A stretch of 64,000 bases of DNA from JACCWP01 sp963785115 (lineage in GTDB: Bacteria > Actinomycetota > Actinomycetes > Propionibacteriales > Nocardioidaceae): positions 1 to 64,000 of the forward strand of contig CAWATY010000004.1 in NCBI GenBank assembly GCA_963785115.1. Direction: 5' to 3'. Below the pieces are notes generated by a model. It made no database searches. It saw only the letters and a list, made by a program, of their open reading frames with translations, and was not told the DNA's origin. This document shows positions 46,587-55,606 of this stretch, one piece after another (positions within the stretch are counted from its first letter, which is position 1; each line of letters begins with the position of its first letter). The position numbers and the translations under genes are program-made.

Positions 46587-46943
46587 ATGCACGAGCTCGC
46601 GATCACGCAGAGCGTGGTCGAGGCGGTGACCGAGCGCACCGGGAGCGCCCGGGTGGCGAGCGTGCGGCTGCGGGTCGGACGGCTGTCCGGCGTGGTGCCG
46701 GACGCGATGCGCTTCTGCTTCGACCTGGTGGTCGCGGGGACGCCGCTGGAAGGCGCCGATCTCGAGATCGAGCAGCCGGAGGGACGCGGTCGGTGCCGGG
46801 CCTGCGGCCGCGAGCTCACCCTGCCCGACCTGGTGCTGCTGTGCGGCTGCGGCAGCGCCGACGTCGACGTGCTGTCCGGTCACGAGCTCGCCGTGGCCTC
46901 CGTCCGGCTGGCCCAGGAGACGTCCCACGAGGAGGCGGTCTGA
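46587..46943 (+). CDS. hypA: Hydrogenase nickel insertion protein HypA
   Basis: The 118-aa metallochaperone has the N-terminal nickel site MHELAITQSVVEAV and a zinc domain with four cysteines (CRACGRELTLPDL, LLCGCGSADVDVL). It delivers nickel to the large subunit with HypB. Length and motifs are complete. It opens the hydrogenase locus, and hypB starts one base after its stop. Confidence 0.95.
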   Translation: MHELAITQSVVEAVTERTGSARVASVRLRVGRLSGVVPDAMRFCFDLVVAGTPLEGADLEIEQPEGRGRCRACGRELTLPDLVLLCGCGSADVDVLSGHELAVASVRLAQETSHEEAV

Positions 46944-46944
46944 C

Positions 46945-47739
46945 ATGTGCGCGACCTGCGGCTGCGGGGAGGCCGACGTCCGGGTGCAGGCCCTCGTCGG
47001 CGCGGGTGCCTCCGAGCACGGCCATGCGCATCCGCATCCCCATCCCCATCCGCACCCGCATCCCCATCCACACGCGCACGAGCCGGTGGGTGATGTGATC
47101 GAGATCGAGACCGCGCTGCTCGCCAAGAACGACCACCTGGCCGCGCACAACCGGGCCTGGCTCGCCGAGCAGGGCATCGTGGCGCTGAACCTGATGAGCT
47201 CGCCGGGGTCCGGCAAGACCTCGCTGCTGCGGCGCACGATCACCGAGCTGGCGCCGACCCGGCCGGTCGGGGTGATCGAGGGCGACCAGGAGACGCGCAT
47301 CGACGCCGAGAAGATCCGCAGCACCGGCGCACCGGTGGTGCAGATCAACACCGGGTCGGGCTGTCACCTCGACGCCGACATGCTGGCCCGCGGCCTGCAG
47401 GAGCTGGCCCCGGCGCCCGGATCGCTGGTCTTCGTCGAGAACGTCGGAAACCTGGTCTGCCCGGCGCTGTTCGACCTCGGCGAAGCCGCCAAGGTCGTCG
47501 TCGTGTCGGTCACCGAGGGCGAGGACAAGCCGCTCAAGTACCCGCAGATGTTCGCCGGGGCCGACCTGGTGCTGATCAACAAGGTCGACCTGCTGCCGTA
47601 CGTCGACGTCGAGCTCGAGGCGCTCACCGCGAACTGTCGCGCGGTGAACACCGACGTCGAGGTGCTCCCGGTGTCGGTGACCACGGGCGCCGGCATGTCC
47701 CCGTGGCGCGAGTGGCTGTTGGAGCGGGCTCCGAGGTGA
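46945..47739 (+). CDS. hypB: Hydrogenase nickel incorporation GTPase HypB
   Basis: The 264-aa GTPase starts MCATCGCGE, the high-affinity nickel motif. A His-rich tract with alternating His-Pro (residues about 29-46, encoded by CATCC-type repeats near 47026-47080) probably stores nickel. The G domain follows: LMSSPGSGKTSLLRRTI (P-loop), VIEGDQETRIDAEKI, VQINTGSGCHLDADML, VVVVSVTEGEDKPLKYPQMF and LINKVDLLPYV. GTP hydrolysis drives nickel transfer with HypA. Confidence 0.96.
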   Translation: MCATCGCGEADVRVQALVGAGASEHGHAHPHPHPHPHPHPHPHAHEPVGDVIEIETALLAKNDHLAAHNRAWLAEQGIVALNLMSSPGSGKTSLLRRTITELAPTRPVGVIEGDQETRIDAEKIRSTGAPVVQINTGSGCHLDADMLARGLQELAPAPGSLVFVENVGNLVCPALFDLGEAAKVVVVSVTEGEDKPLKYPQMFAGADLVLINKVDLLPYVDVELEALTANCRAVNTDVEVLPVSVTTGAGMSPWREWLLERAPR

Positions 47740-47751
47740 GGTGTGCCTTGC

Positions 47752-47780
47752 TTGACACCCGTCGAAACCGGGCGTAGATA
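47752..47780 (+). promoter_or_regulatory. Sigma-70-type promoter for hhyS
   Basis: TTGACA at 47752-47757 and TAGATA at 47775-47780 are separated by 17 bases, immediately after hypB. It is the best -35/-10 pair seen in the window. It would start an mRNA with a leader of roughly 95 bases before ATG 47882, so hhyS and the genes after it can be transcribed separately from hypAB. Confidence 0.65.
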
Positions 47781-47835
47781 CGTCGCATCGCCGCGTCAGT
47801 GGACCGAGGGGCGGTTCCGGCGGCACAGGGGTTGT

Positions 47836-47872
47836 CTTCCGGCCTGGACCCCGCCGCCAGGACCCCGGGAAG
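47836..47872 (+). promoter_or_regulatory. Leader hairpin covering the hhyS ribosome site
   Basis: CTTCCGG (47836-47842) pairs with CCGGGAAG (47865-47872, one bulged G). Inside it CCTGG (47843-47847) pairs with CCAGG (47857-47861) around a nine-base loop. The 3' arm contains the only Shine-Dalgarno-like sequence (GGGAAG, nine bases before ATG 47882), so the folded leader would hide it. Confidence 0.5.
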
Positions 47873-47881
47873 CGAAAGCGC

Positions 47882-48949
<1,068 letters not shown>

Positions 48950-48959
48950 GGAGCCGACC

Positions 48960-50750
48960 ATGACATCGACGATCCCCAGCCCCACCCAGCAGAGCTCCAA
49001 GGACAACCTTGTCGAGATGTCCTGGGACCCGATCACCCGGATCGTGGGCAGCCTCGGCATCTACACCAAGATCGACTTCGCCTCCCGCGAGGTGGTCGAG
49101 TGCCACAGCACCTCGTCGATCTTCCGCGGCTACGCGATCTTCATGAAGGGCAAGGATCCGCGCGACGCGCACTTCATCACCAGCCGGATCTGCGGCATCT
49201 GCGGCGACAACCACGCGACCTGCTCGTGCTACGCCCAGAACATGGCCTACGGCGTGCGGCCGCCGGCGCTGGGGGAGTGGATCGTCAACCTCGGCGAGGC
49301 GGCCGAGTACATGTTCGACCACAACATCTTCCAGGAGAACCTGGTCGGGGTCGACTACTGCGAGAAGATGGTCGCCGAGACCAACCCCGGCGTGCTCGAG
49401 CAGGCCAACCGGACCGAGGCGCCGCACGCCGCGGACCACGGCTACCGCACCATCGGCGACATCATGCGGGCACTCAACCCGTTCACCGGCGAGTTCTACC
49501 GCGAGGCCCTCGTGGTGAGCCGCTGGACCCGGGAGATGTTCTGCCTGATGGAGGGGCGCCACGTGCACCCCTCGACGCTCTACCCCGGTGGCGTCGGCAC
49601 GGTCGCGACGATCCAGCTGATGACCGACTACATGACCCGGCTGATGCGCTACGTCGAGTTCATGAAGAGCGTCGTGCCGATGCACGACGACCTGTTCGAC
49701 TTCTTCTACGAGGCGCTCCCGGGTTACGAGCAGGTCGGCCTGCGCCGCACGCTGCTCGGCTGCTGGGGCTCGTTCCAGGACCCGGAGCACTGCAACTTCG
49801 AGTACAAGGACATGACCAACTGGGGTCGCAAGATGTATGTGACCCCGGGCGTCGTCGTCGACGGCAAGCTGGTGACCACCGACCTGGTCGACATCAACCT
49901 GGGCATCCGCATCCTGCTCGGCTCGTCGTACTACGACGACTGGGAGGGCCAGGAAACGTTCGTCACCCACGACCCGCTCGGCAACCCGGTCGACCGGCGC
50001 CACCCGTGGAACCAGCACACCAACCCGGTGCCGCAGAAGCGCGACTTCGACGACAAGTACAGCTGGGTGATGTCGCCGCGCTGGTACGACGGAAAGGACT
50101 ACCTCGCCCTCGACACCGGTGGCGGGCCGCTGGCCCGGCTGTGGTCGACGGCGCTGGCTGGCCTCGTCGACATCGGGTACGTCAAGGCCACCGGCGACAG
50201 CGTGCAGATCAACCTGCCCAAGACGGCCCTCAAGGGACCGGTCGAGCTGGAGTGGAAGGTCCCCCAGTGGAGCAACACGATCGAGCGGAACCGGGCCCGC
50301 ACCTACTTCCAGGCTTACGCGGCTGCGTGCGCGCTGCACTTCGCCGAGAAGGCGCTCACCGAGATCCGCGCCGGGCACACCAAGACGTGGGAGTCCTTCA
50401 CGGTGCCAAACGAGGGCATCGGTTGCGGCTTTACCGAGGCGGTGCGCGGCGTGCTCAGCCACCACATGGTGATCCGCGACGGCAAGATCGCGAACTACCA
50501 CCCCTACCCGCCGACCCCGTGGAACGCCAACCCGCGTGACTCCTACGGCACCCCGGGTCCGTACGAGGACGCGGTACAGGGCCAGCCGATCTTCGAGGAG
50601 AACGACCGCGAGCACTTCAAGGGGATCGACATCATGCGCACGGTGCGAAGCTTCGACCCCTGTCTGCCGTGCGGCGTGCACATGTACCTCGGGGCCGGCA
50701 AGAAGCTCGAGATGGTGCACTCGCCGACCCAGTCCGTCACCGGTGACTAG
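48960..50750 (+). CDS. hhyL: [NiFe] hydrogenase large subunit, group 1h
   Basis: The 596-aa catalytic subunit has the L1 motif SRICGICGDNHATC (residues 75-88) and L2 FDPCLPCGVHMYLG (from residue 565). The four cysteines of these motifs bind Ni and Fe. A 22-residue peptide follows the L2 His574 and would be removed by the protease encoded at 55126. RICGICGDNHATC rather than RICGVCP is characteristic of the high-affinity, oxygen-tolerant group 1h enzymes that scavenge atmospheric H2 in actinobacteria. ATG 48960 lies 10 bases after hhyS behind GAGGAG. Confidence 0.95.
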   Translation: MTSTIPSPTQQSSKDNLVEMSWDPITRIVGSLGIYTKIDFASREVVECHSTSSIFRGYAIFMKGKDPRDAHFITSRICGICGDNHATCSCYAQNMAYGVRPPALGEWIVNLGEAAEYMFDHNIFQENLVGVDYCEKMVAETNPGVLEQANRTEAPHAADHGYRTIGDIMRALNPFTGEFYREALVVSRWTREMFCLMEGRHVHPSTLYPGGVGTVATIQLMTDYMTRLMRYVEFMKSVVPMHDDLFDFFYEALPGYEQVGLRRTLLGCWGSFQDPEHCNFEYKDMTNWGRKMYVTPGVVVDGKLVTTDLVDINLGIRILLGSSYYDDWEGQETFVTHDPLGNPVDRRHPWNQHTNPVPQKRDFDDKYSWVMSPRWYDGKDYLALDTGGGPLARLWSTALAGLVDIGYVKATGDSVQINLPKTALKGPVELEWKVPQWSNTIERNRARTYFQAYAAACALHFAEKALTEIRAGHTKTWESFTVPNEGIGCGFTEAVRGVLSHHMVIRDGKIANYHPYPPTPWNANPRDSYGTPGPYEDAVQGQPIFEENDREHFKGIDIMRTVRSFDPCLPCGVHMYLGAGKKLEMVHSPTQSVTGD

Positions 50751-51713
50751 GTGTCGGGCGGCGTGGGGGAGGAGAGCGGGACCGGCGCAGCCCCCGGCGC
50801 CGAGCTGAGGGCCACCGGCGAGCGGATCGAGGCACTGCTCGACGCGAGCTCGGCGCACGGGGTGATCGCCCGCGAGCGGTCCGAGGAACTGGTCCGGCTG
50901 CTGGCCGACCTGTACGGGGCCGGTCTCGAGCGGATCCTCGACCTGCTCTACGACGCGGGTCGGCTCGACGCCGAGATGCTGGACGTGTTGGCGGCCGACG
51001 ACCTGGTCGGCAGCCTGCTGCTGGTGCACGGGCTGCACCCCCATGACGTCACCACCCGGGTGCAGCGGGCACTCGACGAGGTGCGTCCCTACCTCGGCTC
51101 GCACGGCGGCGACGTCGAGCTGCTCGGTGTCACCGAGGAGATGGTCGTGCAGCTGCGCCTGCTCGGCAGCTGCGACGGCTGCGCGTCGTCGTCCGTCACG
51201 CTCAAGCTCGCGGTCGAGGGTGCGGTGGAGGCGGCCGCGCCGGAGGTCACCGGCATCGAGGTCGATGCCGCCACCGAGGAGCCGGGGGCCGGCGCGGTCA
51301 TCCCGGTGAGCGCCCTGCGGTCGCGGCTCGACCCCGACGACGCGGCTCAGCACGGCGGCAGCGGCTGGGCAGAGGTGCCGGACCTGGCGACCGTGGCCTC
51401 GGGCGAGGTGCGTGGTGCCGTCGTCGAAGGCGTGCGGATCGTGGTCGGACGGGTGGGCTCCGACCTCTACGCCTACCGCGACGGTTGCGCCCGGTGCTCG
51501 GCCGGCCTGGCGGACGCGACCCTGGAGCGCCTGCTGGGCGGGGCCGCCGGTGATGTCGTGCTGCGCTGCCCGGCGTGCCGTGCGCACTACGACGTACGCC
51601 GCGCCGGACGCTGCCTGGACGGTGACGGACACCTCGAGCCGCTGCCGCTGCTGGTGCGCGACGGCGTGGTGTCGATCGCCGTCCCGACGACCAGCGGGGC
51701 GGTGAGCGCGTGA
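50751..51713 (+). CDS. NifU-domain / Rieske-like iron-sulfur protein of the hydrogenase locus
   Basis: The 320-aa protein starts at GTG directly after the hhyL stop. It has a helical N-terminal third, then a NifU-type domain at about 100-165 (RPYLGSHGGDVELLGVTEEM, the CxxC in LLGSCDGCASSSVTL). A Rieske-like C-terminal domain has cysteine pairs RDGCARCSAGLAD and RCPACRAHYDVRRAG, but the classical CxH pairs are altered. It probably holds one or two iron-sulfur clusters and could link hydrogenase to the respiratory chain, like the hhyE-type proteins reported beside other group 1h enzymes. The altered Rieske ligands leave the second cluster uncertain. Confidence 0.8.
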   Translation: MSGGVGEESGTGAAPGAELRATGERIEALLDASSAHGVIARERSEELVRLLADLYGAGLERILDLLYDAGRLDAEMLDVLAADDLVGSLLLVHGLHPHDVTTRVQRALDEVRPYLGSHGGDVELLGVTEEMVVQLRLLGSCDGCASSSVTLKLAVEGAVEAAAPEVTGIEVDAATEEPGAGAVIPVSALRSRLDPDDAAQHGGSGWAEVPDLATVASGEVRGAVVEGVRIVVGRVGSDLYAYRDGCARCSAGLADATLERLLGGAAGDVVLRCPACRAHYDVRRAGRCLDGDGHLEPLPLLVRDGVVSIAVPTTSGAVSA

Positions 51714-52663
51714 GCGGTGGCTCGAACGGGACGCCCGCCGACGGCTCGCCGCTGGCCGTGCTCGCCCGCATCACCGGCAACCGGCCGCCACCGGTCGTCG
51801 GCGAGCGCTGCGAGATGTGCGCCGAGCCCATCGCCGAGGCGCATCAGCACGTGGTCAGCCTGACCAGCCGCACGTTGATGTGCACCTGCCGCGGCTGCTA
51901 CCTGCTGTTCACCGACGCCGAGGCCGACCTGCGCTACCGGGCGGTGCCGGACCGCTACCTGTCCTTCCCGGACTTCGCCCTCGACCAGGCCCAGTGGGAT
52001 GCCCTGGAGATCCCGGTCGGGCTCGCGTTCTTCTTTACCAACTCGGTGCTGGGCCGCACCATCGCGTTCTACCCCGGCCCCGCCGGTGCGGCGGAGTCCG
52101 AGCTGGCGCTGGGTGCCTGGGACGAGGTCGTGGCGGCCAACCCGGCGCTACGCGTGGTCGCGCCGGACGTCGAGGCCCTGCTGGTACGGGCCGGGTCCGG
52201 TCGCCGCGAGTGCTTCCTGGTGCCGATCGACGCCTGCTACCAGCTGGTCGGCGAGCTGCGGCAGCTGTGGCGCGGATTCGACGGTGGCCAGGAGGCCCGG
52301 GACCGCATCGACGAGTTCTTCGCCGAGGTGGCCGCCGTGCGCGCCCCGCCCCGCTGGTCGAGGGGGACACATGACCGAGCTGCGGTTCACCGTCGACGAC
52401 ATCGTGGCCGAGCGCTACTCGGTGGCGCCGCACCTGGTCGCCAAGTTGCGCATCGAGGAGACCACCGGCGACCAGGTGCACGCGCTGGTGTTGCGAACCC
52501 AGGTCAAGATCGACGCCCACCGCCGCCCCTACAGCGACGAGGAGGAACGTGGCCTGCTCGACCTGTTCGGGCCTCGCCCGCGCTGGACCGACACCCTCAA
52601 GCCGTTCCTGTGGATGCACACCACCGCGATGGTGCCGGGTTTCACCGGCTCGACGGTGGCTGA
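51710..52663 (+). CDS. DUF5947 family protein, 3' end apparently frameshifted
   Basis: The family portion (residues 1-about 210) has a cysteine-rich start, ERCEMCAEPIAEAHQHVVSL and LMCTCRGCYLLFTDAEAD, suggesting a zinc or iron-sulfur knuckle. YRAVPDRYLSFPDFALDQAQ, FFFTNSVLGRTIAFYPGPAG and CYQLVGELRQLWRGFDGGQE follow. After about 52335 the frame runs on to 52663, entirely inside the next gene and as Arg-rich shadow sequence. One extra C in the GCCCCGCCCCGC run near 52345 would give an end reading LVEGDT with TGA at 52372-52374, overlapping ATG 52371 in the usual ATGA manner. A one-base deletion or sequence error is therefore likely. Function unknown; such genes accompany group 1h hydrogenases. 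Confidence 0.75.
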   Translation: MSGGSNGTPADGSPLAVLARITGNRPPPVVGERCEMCAEPIAEAHQHVVSLTSRTLMCTCRGCYLLFTDAEADLRYRAVPDRYLSFPDFALDQAQWDALEIPVGLAFFFTNSVLGRTIAFYPGPAGAAESELALGAWDEVVAANPALRVVAPDVEALLVRAGSGRRECFLVPIDACYQLVGELRQLWRGFDGGQEARDRIDEFFAEVAAVRAPPRWSRGTHDRAAVHRRRHRGRALLGGAAPGRQVAHRGDHRRPGARAGVANPGQDRRPPPPLQRRGGTWPARPVRASPALDRHPQAVPVDAHHRDGAGFHRLDGG

Positions 52664-53012
52664 CCTGGTGCTGCCGTGCAGCTACGACTTCGAGGTCGCC
52701 GGTGCGAAGTACCTGCACGCGTTGCGCGACGGCACGATCCCGCTCGAGCTGCTGTTCAGCGGAACCGTCTTCGCCCGCGGCGCCACCGGCTACGAGGTCA
52801 CCCAGATCCCGTGGGACCGCGAGGCCCGGCACGAGCTGCCGGTGCAGGTGTGGCGGTCCCTGATGGACCAGCACTTCCCGGGCAGCGGCTGGCTGCGCCT
52901 CGACCGGGACGCGCTCGATGCCCTGGCCCAGTACAAGTCCGTCCGCGGGCTCACGACGTGGGAGCAGGCGGTGCACCGCCTGGTGGCCGAGGCCGGGCAG
53001 GTGGTGTCGTGA
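52371..53012 (+). CDS. DUF6084 family protein
   Basis: The 213-aa protein begins MTELRFTVDDIVAERYSVAP. It contains VHALVLRTQVKIDAHRRPYS, PRWTDTLKPFLWMHTTAMVP, GFTGSTVADLVLPCSYDFEV, LELLFSGTVFARGATGYEVT and LMDQHFPGSGWLRLDRDALD. It looks like a beta-sandwich with no obvious catalytic residues. Its place between DUF5947 and the 449-aa gene is as I recall from other actinobacterial group 1h clusters, which suggests a conserved accessory or assembly role. The function is not established. ATGA overlap couples it to the next gene. Confidence 0.8.
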   Translation: MTELRFTVDDIVAERYSVAPHLVAKLRIEETTGDQVHALVLRTQVKIDAHRRPYSDEEERGLLDLFGPRPRWTDTLKPFLWMHTTAMVPGFTGSTVADLVLPCSYDFEVAGAKYLHALRDGTIPLELLFSGTVFARGATGYEVTQIPWDREARHELPVQVWRSLMDQHFPGSGWLRLDRDALDALAQYKSVRGLTTWEQAVHRLVAEAGQVVS

Positions 53013-54358
53013 CCCTCGACCGGGCTCGCACGGTGGCCGACGCCGTGCTGTACGAGGGCTACCTGCTCTACCCGTACCGCGCGTCGTCGCGGAAGAACCA
53101 GGTGCGCTGGCAGTTCGGCGTGCTCGGCCCGCCGGGTGCCGTGCAAGCGGGGCTGGGCGAAGAGTCGGACATGGCGTCGCAGTGTCTGCTGCGCGACGGC
53201 GTCGACGCGTCAGTCACCGTCTACGTCCGCTTCCTGCAGCTCCAGGTGCGCGCGGTCGAGCGGGCGACGGACGACGGCTTCGTCGCGGTCGCCGAGCTGC
53301 GCTGCGGGGGCGCCACCTGGCTGAGCTGGGACGAGGCGGTGGCGCAGGAGCTCTCGCTGGGGCCGTTCGCTCTGTCCGAGCTGCAGAACGCACAGACCCT
53401 GCCGCTGGACGTGCCGGGCGGCGAGGAGTCCGAGCCGTTGGTCGAGGCAGACGGCTCGCTGGTCGGGCGCGTGGTGCGCCGCCGCGAAGCCCTGGCCGGG
53501 ACGCTGCGACTGTCCGCCGTGCCCGACGGCGAGCTGGTACGGCTCGAGGCCGCTGTCGAGAACACCGCCGAACGGGTGGGCGACAAGGACGAGGCCATCC
53601 GGCGCTCGTTCATCGGGGCACACCTGTTGCTGGCGGCCGACGGGGCCGAGTTCGTCTCGGTCATCGATCCGCCCGACGACGCGCGCGACGCCGTGGGTCG
53701 CTGCGCCCAACGACGGTGCTGGCCGGTGCTTGCCGGGGCCGCGGGCGAGACCGACGTGGTGCTCGCCTCGCCGATCATCCTGTACGACCACCCTGAGGTG
53801 GCCGAGCAGAGCGCCGGCGCGCTGTTCGACTCGACCGAGATCGACGAGATCCTCACCCTGCGAGTCATGACGCTCACCGAGGACGAGAAGGCGCAGGCAC
53901 GGGCCACCGATCCGCACGCCGCGGCGATCATCGACCGCTGCGAGCAGATGTCGCCCCAGGACCTGCAGCGCCTGCACGGGATCCTGCGCGACCCGCACGC
54001 CGGCACGTCGATGCCCACCGGCGACGACTGGTGGGCGGCGGAGGCCGCCGCCGACGTGACCCCCGAGGCCGACTCGGTGCTGGTCGGCGGAGTGCCGGTC
54101 GCCAAGGGCAGCCTGGTGCGGCTGCGCCCGTCGCGGCGGGCCGACGCCCAGGACCTGTTCTTCACGGGGCAGACCGCCCGGGTCAACGCCGTCCATGTCG
54201 ACCTCGACGGCGAGACCCACGTCGCGGTCGTGATGCTGGACGACCCGGCAGCCGAGTTCCACGACTGGTACGGCCGCTACCTGTACTTCGCGCCGGACGA
54301 GCTCGAACCGCTTCCCGACGCTGAAGGTTCCGACCAGCGAGAGGAGAGCTCATCGTGA
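53009..54358 (+). CDS. Conserved hydrogenase-locus protein of unknown function (449 aa)
   Basis: It starts at GTG 53009, overlapping DUF6084. It opens ADAVLYEGYLLYPYRASSRK and NQVRWQFGVLGPPGAVQAGL. It continues SDMASQCLLRDGVDASVTVY, VENTAERVGDKDEAIRRSFI, HLLLAADGAEFVSVIDPPDD and VVLASPIILYDHPEVAEQSA. It ends with a small beta-barrel-like domain (VAKGSLVRLRPSRRADAQDL, THVAVVMLDDPAAEFHDWYG). No enzyme family is recognised. Such long proteins recur beside DUF6084 and DUF6893 in hydrogenase loci, so it may be an assembly factor or an unrecognised subunit. This is inference from context. Confidence 0.75.
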   Translation: MTLDRARTVADAVLYEGYLLYPYRASSRKNQVRWQFGVLGPPGAVQAGLGEESDMASQCLLRDGVDASVTVYVRFLQLQVRAVERATDDGFVAVAELRCGGATWLSWDEAVAQELSLGPFALSELQNAQTLPLDVPGGEESEPLVEADGSLVGRVVRRREALAGTLRLSAVPDGELVRLEAAVENTAERVGDKDEAIRRSFIGAHLLLAADGAEFVSVIDPPDDARDAVGRCAQRRCWPVLAGAAGETDVVLASPIILYDHPEVAEQSAGALFDSTEIDEILTLRVMTLTEDEKAQARATDPHAAAIIDRCEQMSPQDLQRLHGILRDPHAGTSMPTGDDWWAAEAAADVTPEADSVLVGGVPVAKGSLVRLRPSRRADAQDLFFTGQTARVNAVHVDLDGETHVAVVMLDDPAAEFHDWYGRYLYFAPDELEPLPDAEGSDQREESSS

Positions 54359-54474
54359 GAGTGCTCGGCATCATCACCCTGGTGCTGGCGGCCGTCGTCC
54401 TGTTGGCCGTCGTCGTCGTCGGGGTGCGCTCGGTCCCCGACGTCAGGCGCTACCTGAAGATGCGCCGGATGTAG
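54355..54474 (+). CDS. DUF6893-type 39-aa membrane microprotein
   Basis: Translation from GTG 54355 gives 39 residues: a single hydrophobic helix IITLVLAAVVLLAVVVVGVR followed by a basic tail PDVRRYLKMRRM, ending with TAG 54472-54474. GAGGAG lies about seven bases upstream and the start overlaps the previous stop by four bases, so it is translationally coupled. The layout matches DUF6893 family small proteins of actinobacteria. A single-span protein beside an otherwise soluble hydrogenase could anchor it to the membrane; this is inference. The gene is easily missed because of its size. Confidence 0.75.
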   Translation: MRVLGIITLVLAAVVLLAVVVVGVRSVPDVRRYLKMRRM

Positions 54475-54508
54475 CCGGCGTGGCTTTCCCATTCTGGAGG
54501 AGACAGAC

Positions 54509-54730
54509 GTGAACGACGACCCCACCGAACCTGGCGCCCACGTCGAGGAGGAGCCCCAGGAGGAGCGCGGTGCACCCGGATCACGCGACACCGGGTCCGA
54601 CGCAGCCGACGGCGGTCCGGCCGACCGGCCGACCGGCGGCTCCGACGAGGACAGCGACACGACGGTCGACCCGAAGGGTGCGAAGGACTCCGACGCGCCC
54701 CACCTGCCGTCCGGTGACCAGGCGGGTTGA
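54509..54730 (+). CDS. Acidic, intrinsically disordered small protein
   Basis: The 73-aa product starts at GTG 54509 behind TGGAGGAG. It consists mostly of Asp, Glu, Gly, Pro and Ser (EEEPQEERGAPGSRD, GGSDEDSDTTVDPKGAKDSD). No hydrophobic core or cysteine is present, so it is predicted to be disordered. The strong ribosome site and its place inside the hydrogenase operon argue that it is real. Function unknown. Confidence 0.55.
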   Translation: MNDDPTEPGAHVEEEPQEERGAPGSRDTGSDAADGGPADRPTGGSDEDSDTTVDPKGAKDSDAPHLPSGDQAG

Positions 54731-54769
54731 CCCGCGGGTGTACCGACGACCGCACGAGAGGAGCAGGCG

Positions 54770-55129
54770 ATGACGATCTCACCGGGCGACCCCGGCCCCA
54801 CCGACCCCGAGAGCGGTGACCGGAAGGTGCCCCCGTACGACGATCGCCAGAAGAGCGGCGAGGTCGACGAGGAGGGTGCGCACAAGGACGGCGCCAACGT
54901 CGGCGGTGCGACCGGCCCGGTCGAGGACGACGACCTGAAGTCGCCGGACCCGGCGGACACCGAGCGTGGTGCGACGGCGTCACCGGCCGACGAGCAGCCG
55001 GCCGAGGAGACCCCGGAGGGTGAGCCCGGCGAAGGGTCGACCGGACCGACGCACGAACCCGGGACGGGTCGCGGCGAGGGCAAGAGCCGCGACGACCACG
55101 ACCAGGGGTCGGGTGAGAGTGCTCGGTGA
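54770..55129 (+). CDS. Acidic, intrinsically disordered protein
   Basis: The 119-aa product starts at ATG 54770 behind AGAGGAG and overlaps the protease gene by four bases. It resembles its 73-aa neighbour in composition: SGDRKVPPYDDRQKSGEVDE, GATGPVEDDDLKSPDPADTE, TPEGEPGEGSTGPTHEPGTG. It has no cysteine or predicted fold. The pair may come from duplication or serve as flexible acidic chaperone-like or buffering proteins. No function can be assigned. Confidence 0.6.
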   Translation: MTISPGDPGPTDPESGDRKVPPYDDRQKSGEVDEEGAHKDGANVGGATGPVEDDDLKSPDPADTERGATASPADEQPAEETPEGEPGEGSTGPTHEPGTGRGEGKSRDDHDQGSGESAR

Positions 55130-55605
55130 GTGACGGCATTCTCGTCGCTGGCATCGGCAACCTGTTCTGCCGCGACGACGGGTTCGGCCCGGAGGTCGCC
55201 AGACGTCTCGCCGGCCAACCGCTCCCGGCAGGGGTGCGGGTGGTCGACTACGGGATCCGCGGGATGCACCTCGCCTACGACCTGCTCGACGGCTACCGGG
55301 CGCTGGTGATCGTCGACGCGTTGCCCGGTGAGGGTGAGCCGGGAGACCTTCGGGTGCTCCGCGTCGGCACCGACGACCTCGGCGAGGGCGGGTTCGACCC
55401 GCACGGCATGGACCCGGTGAGCGTGCTGGCCAGCCTGGGCACGCTCGGTGGCGAGCTGCCGTACACCCTGGTCGTCGGCTGCCTGGCCGGTGCCGTCGAC
55501 GAGGGCATCGGACTGACGCCACCGGTCGCGGCGGCGGTCGACGAGGCCGTGGTCACCGTCCGCCGACTCGTCGACGAGCTGGTGGCCAACCGGGTGGAGG
55601 CCTGA
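55126..55605 (+). CDS. Hydrogenase maturation protease
   Basis: The 159-aa endopeptidase begins ILVAGIGNLFCRDDGFGPEV, the HyaD/HybD signature with the metal-binding Asp. RVVDYGIRGMHLAYDLLDGY and LVIVDALPGEGEPGDLRVL give further ligands, and DPHGMDPVSVLASLGTLGGE the His region. It would remove the 22-residue C-terminal peptide from HhyL after nickel insertion. GTG 55126 overlaps the upstream gene by four bases; hypC follows after one base. Confidence 0.93.
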   Translation: MSDGILVAGIGNLFCRDDGFGPEVARRLAGQPLPAGVRVVDYGIRGMHLAYDLLDGYRALVIVDALPGEGEPGDLRVLRVGTDDLGEGGFDPHGMDPVSVLASLGTLGGELPYTLVVGCLAGAVDEGIGLTPPVAAAVDEAVVTVRRLVDELVANRVEA

Positions 55606-55606
55606 T

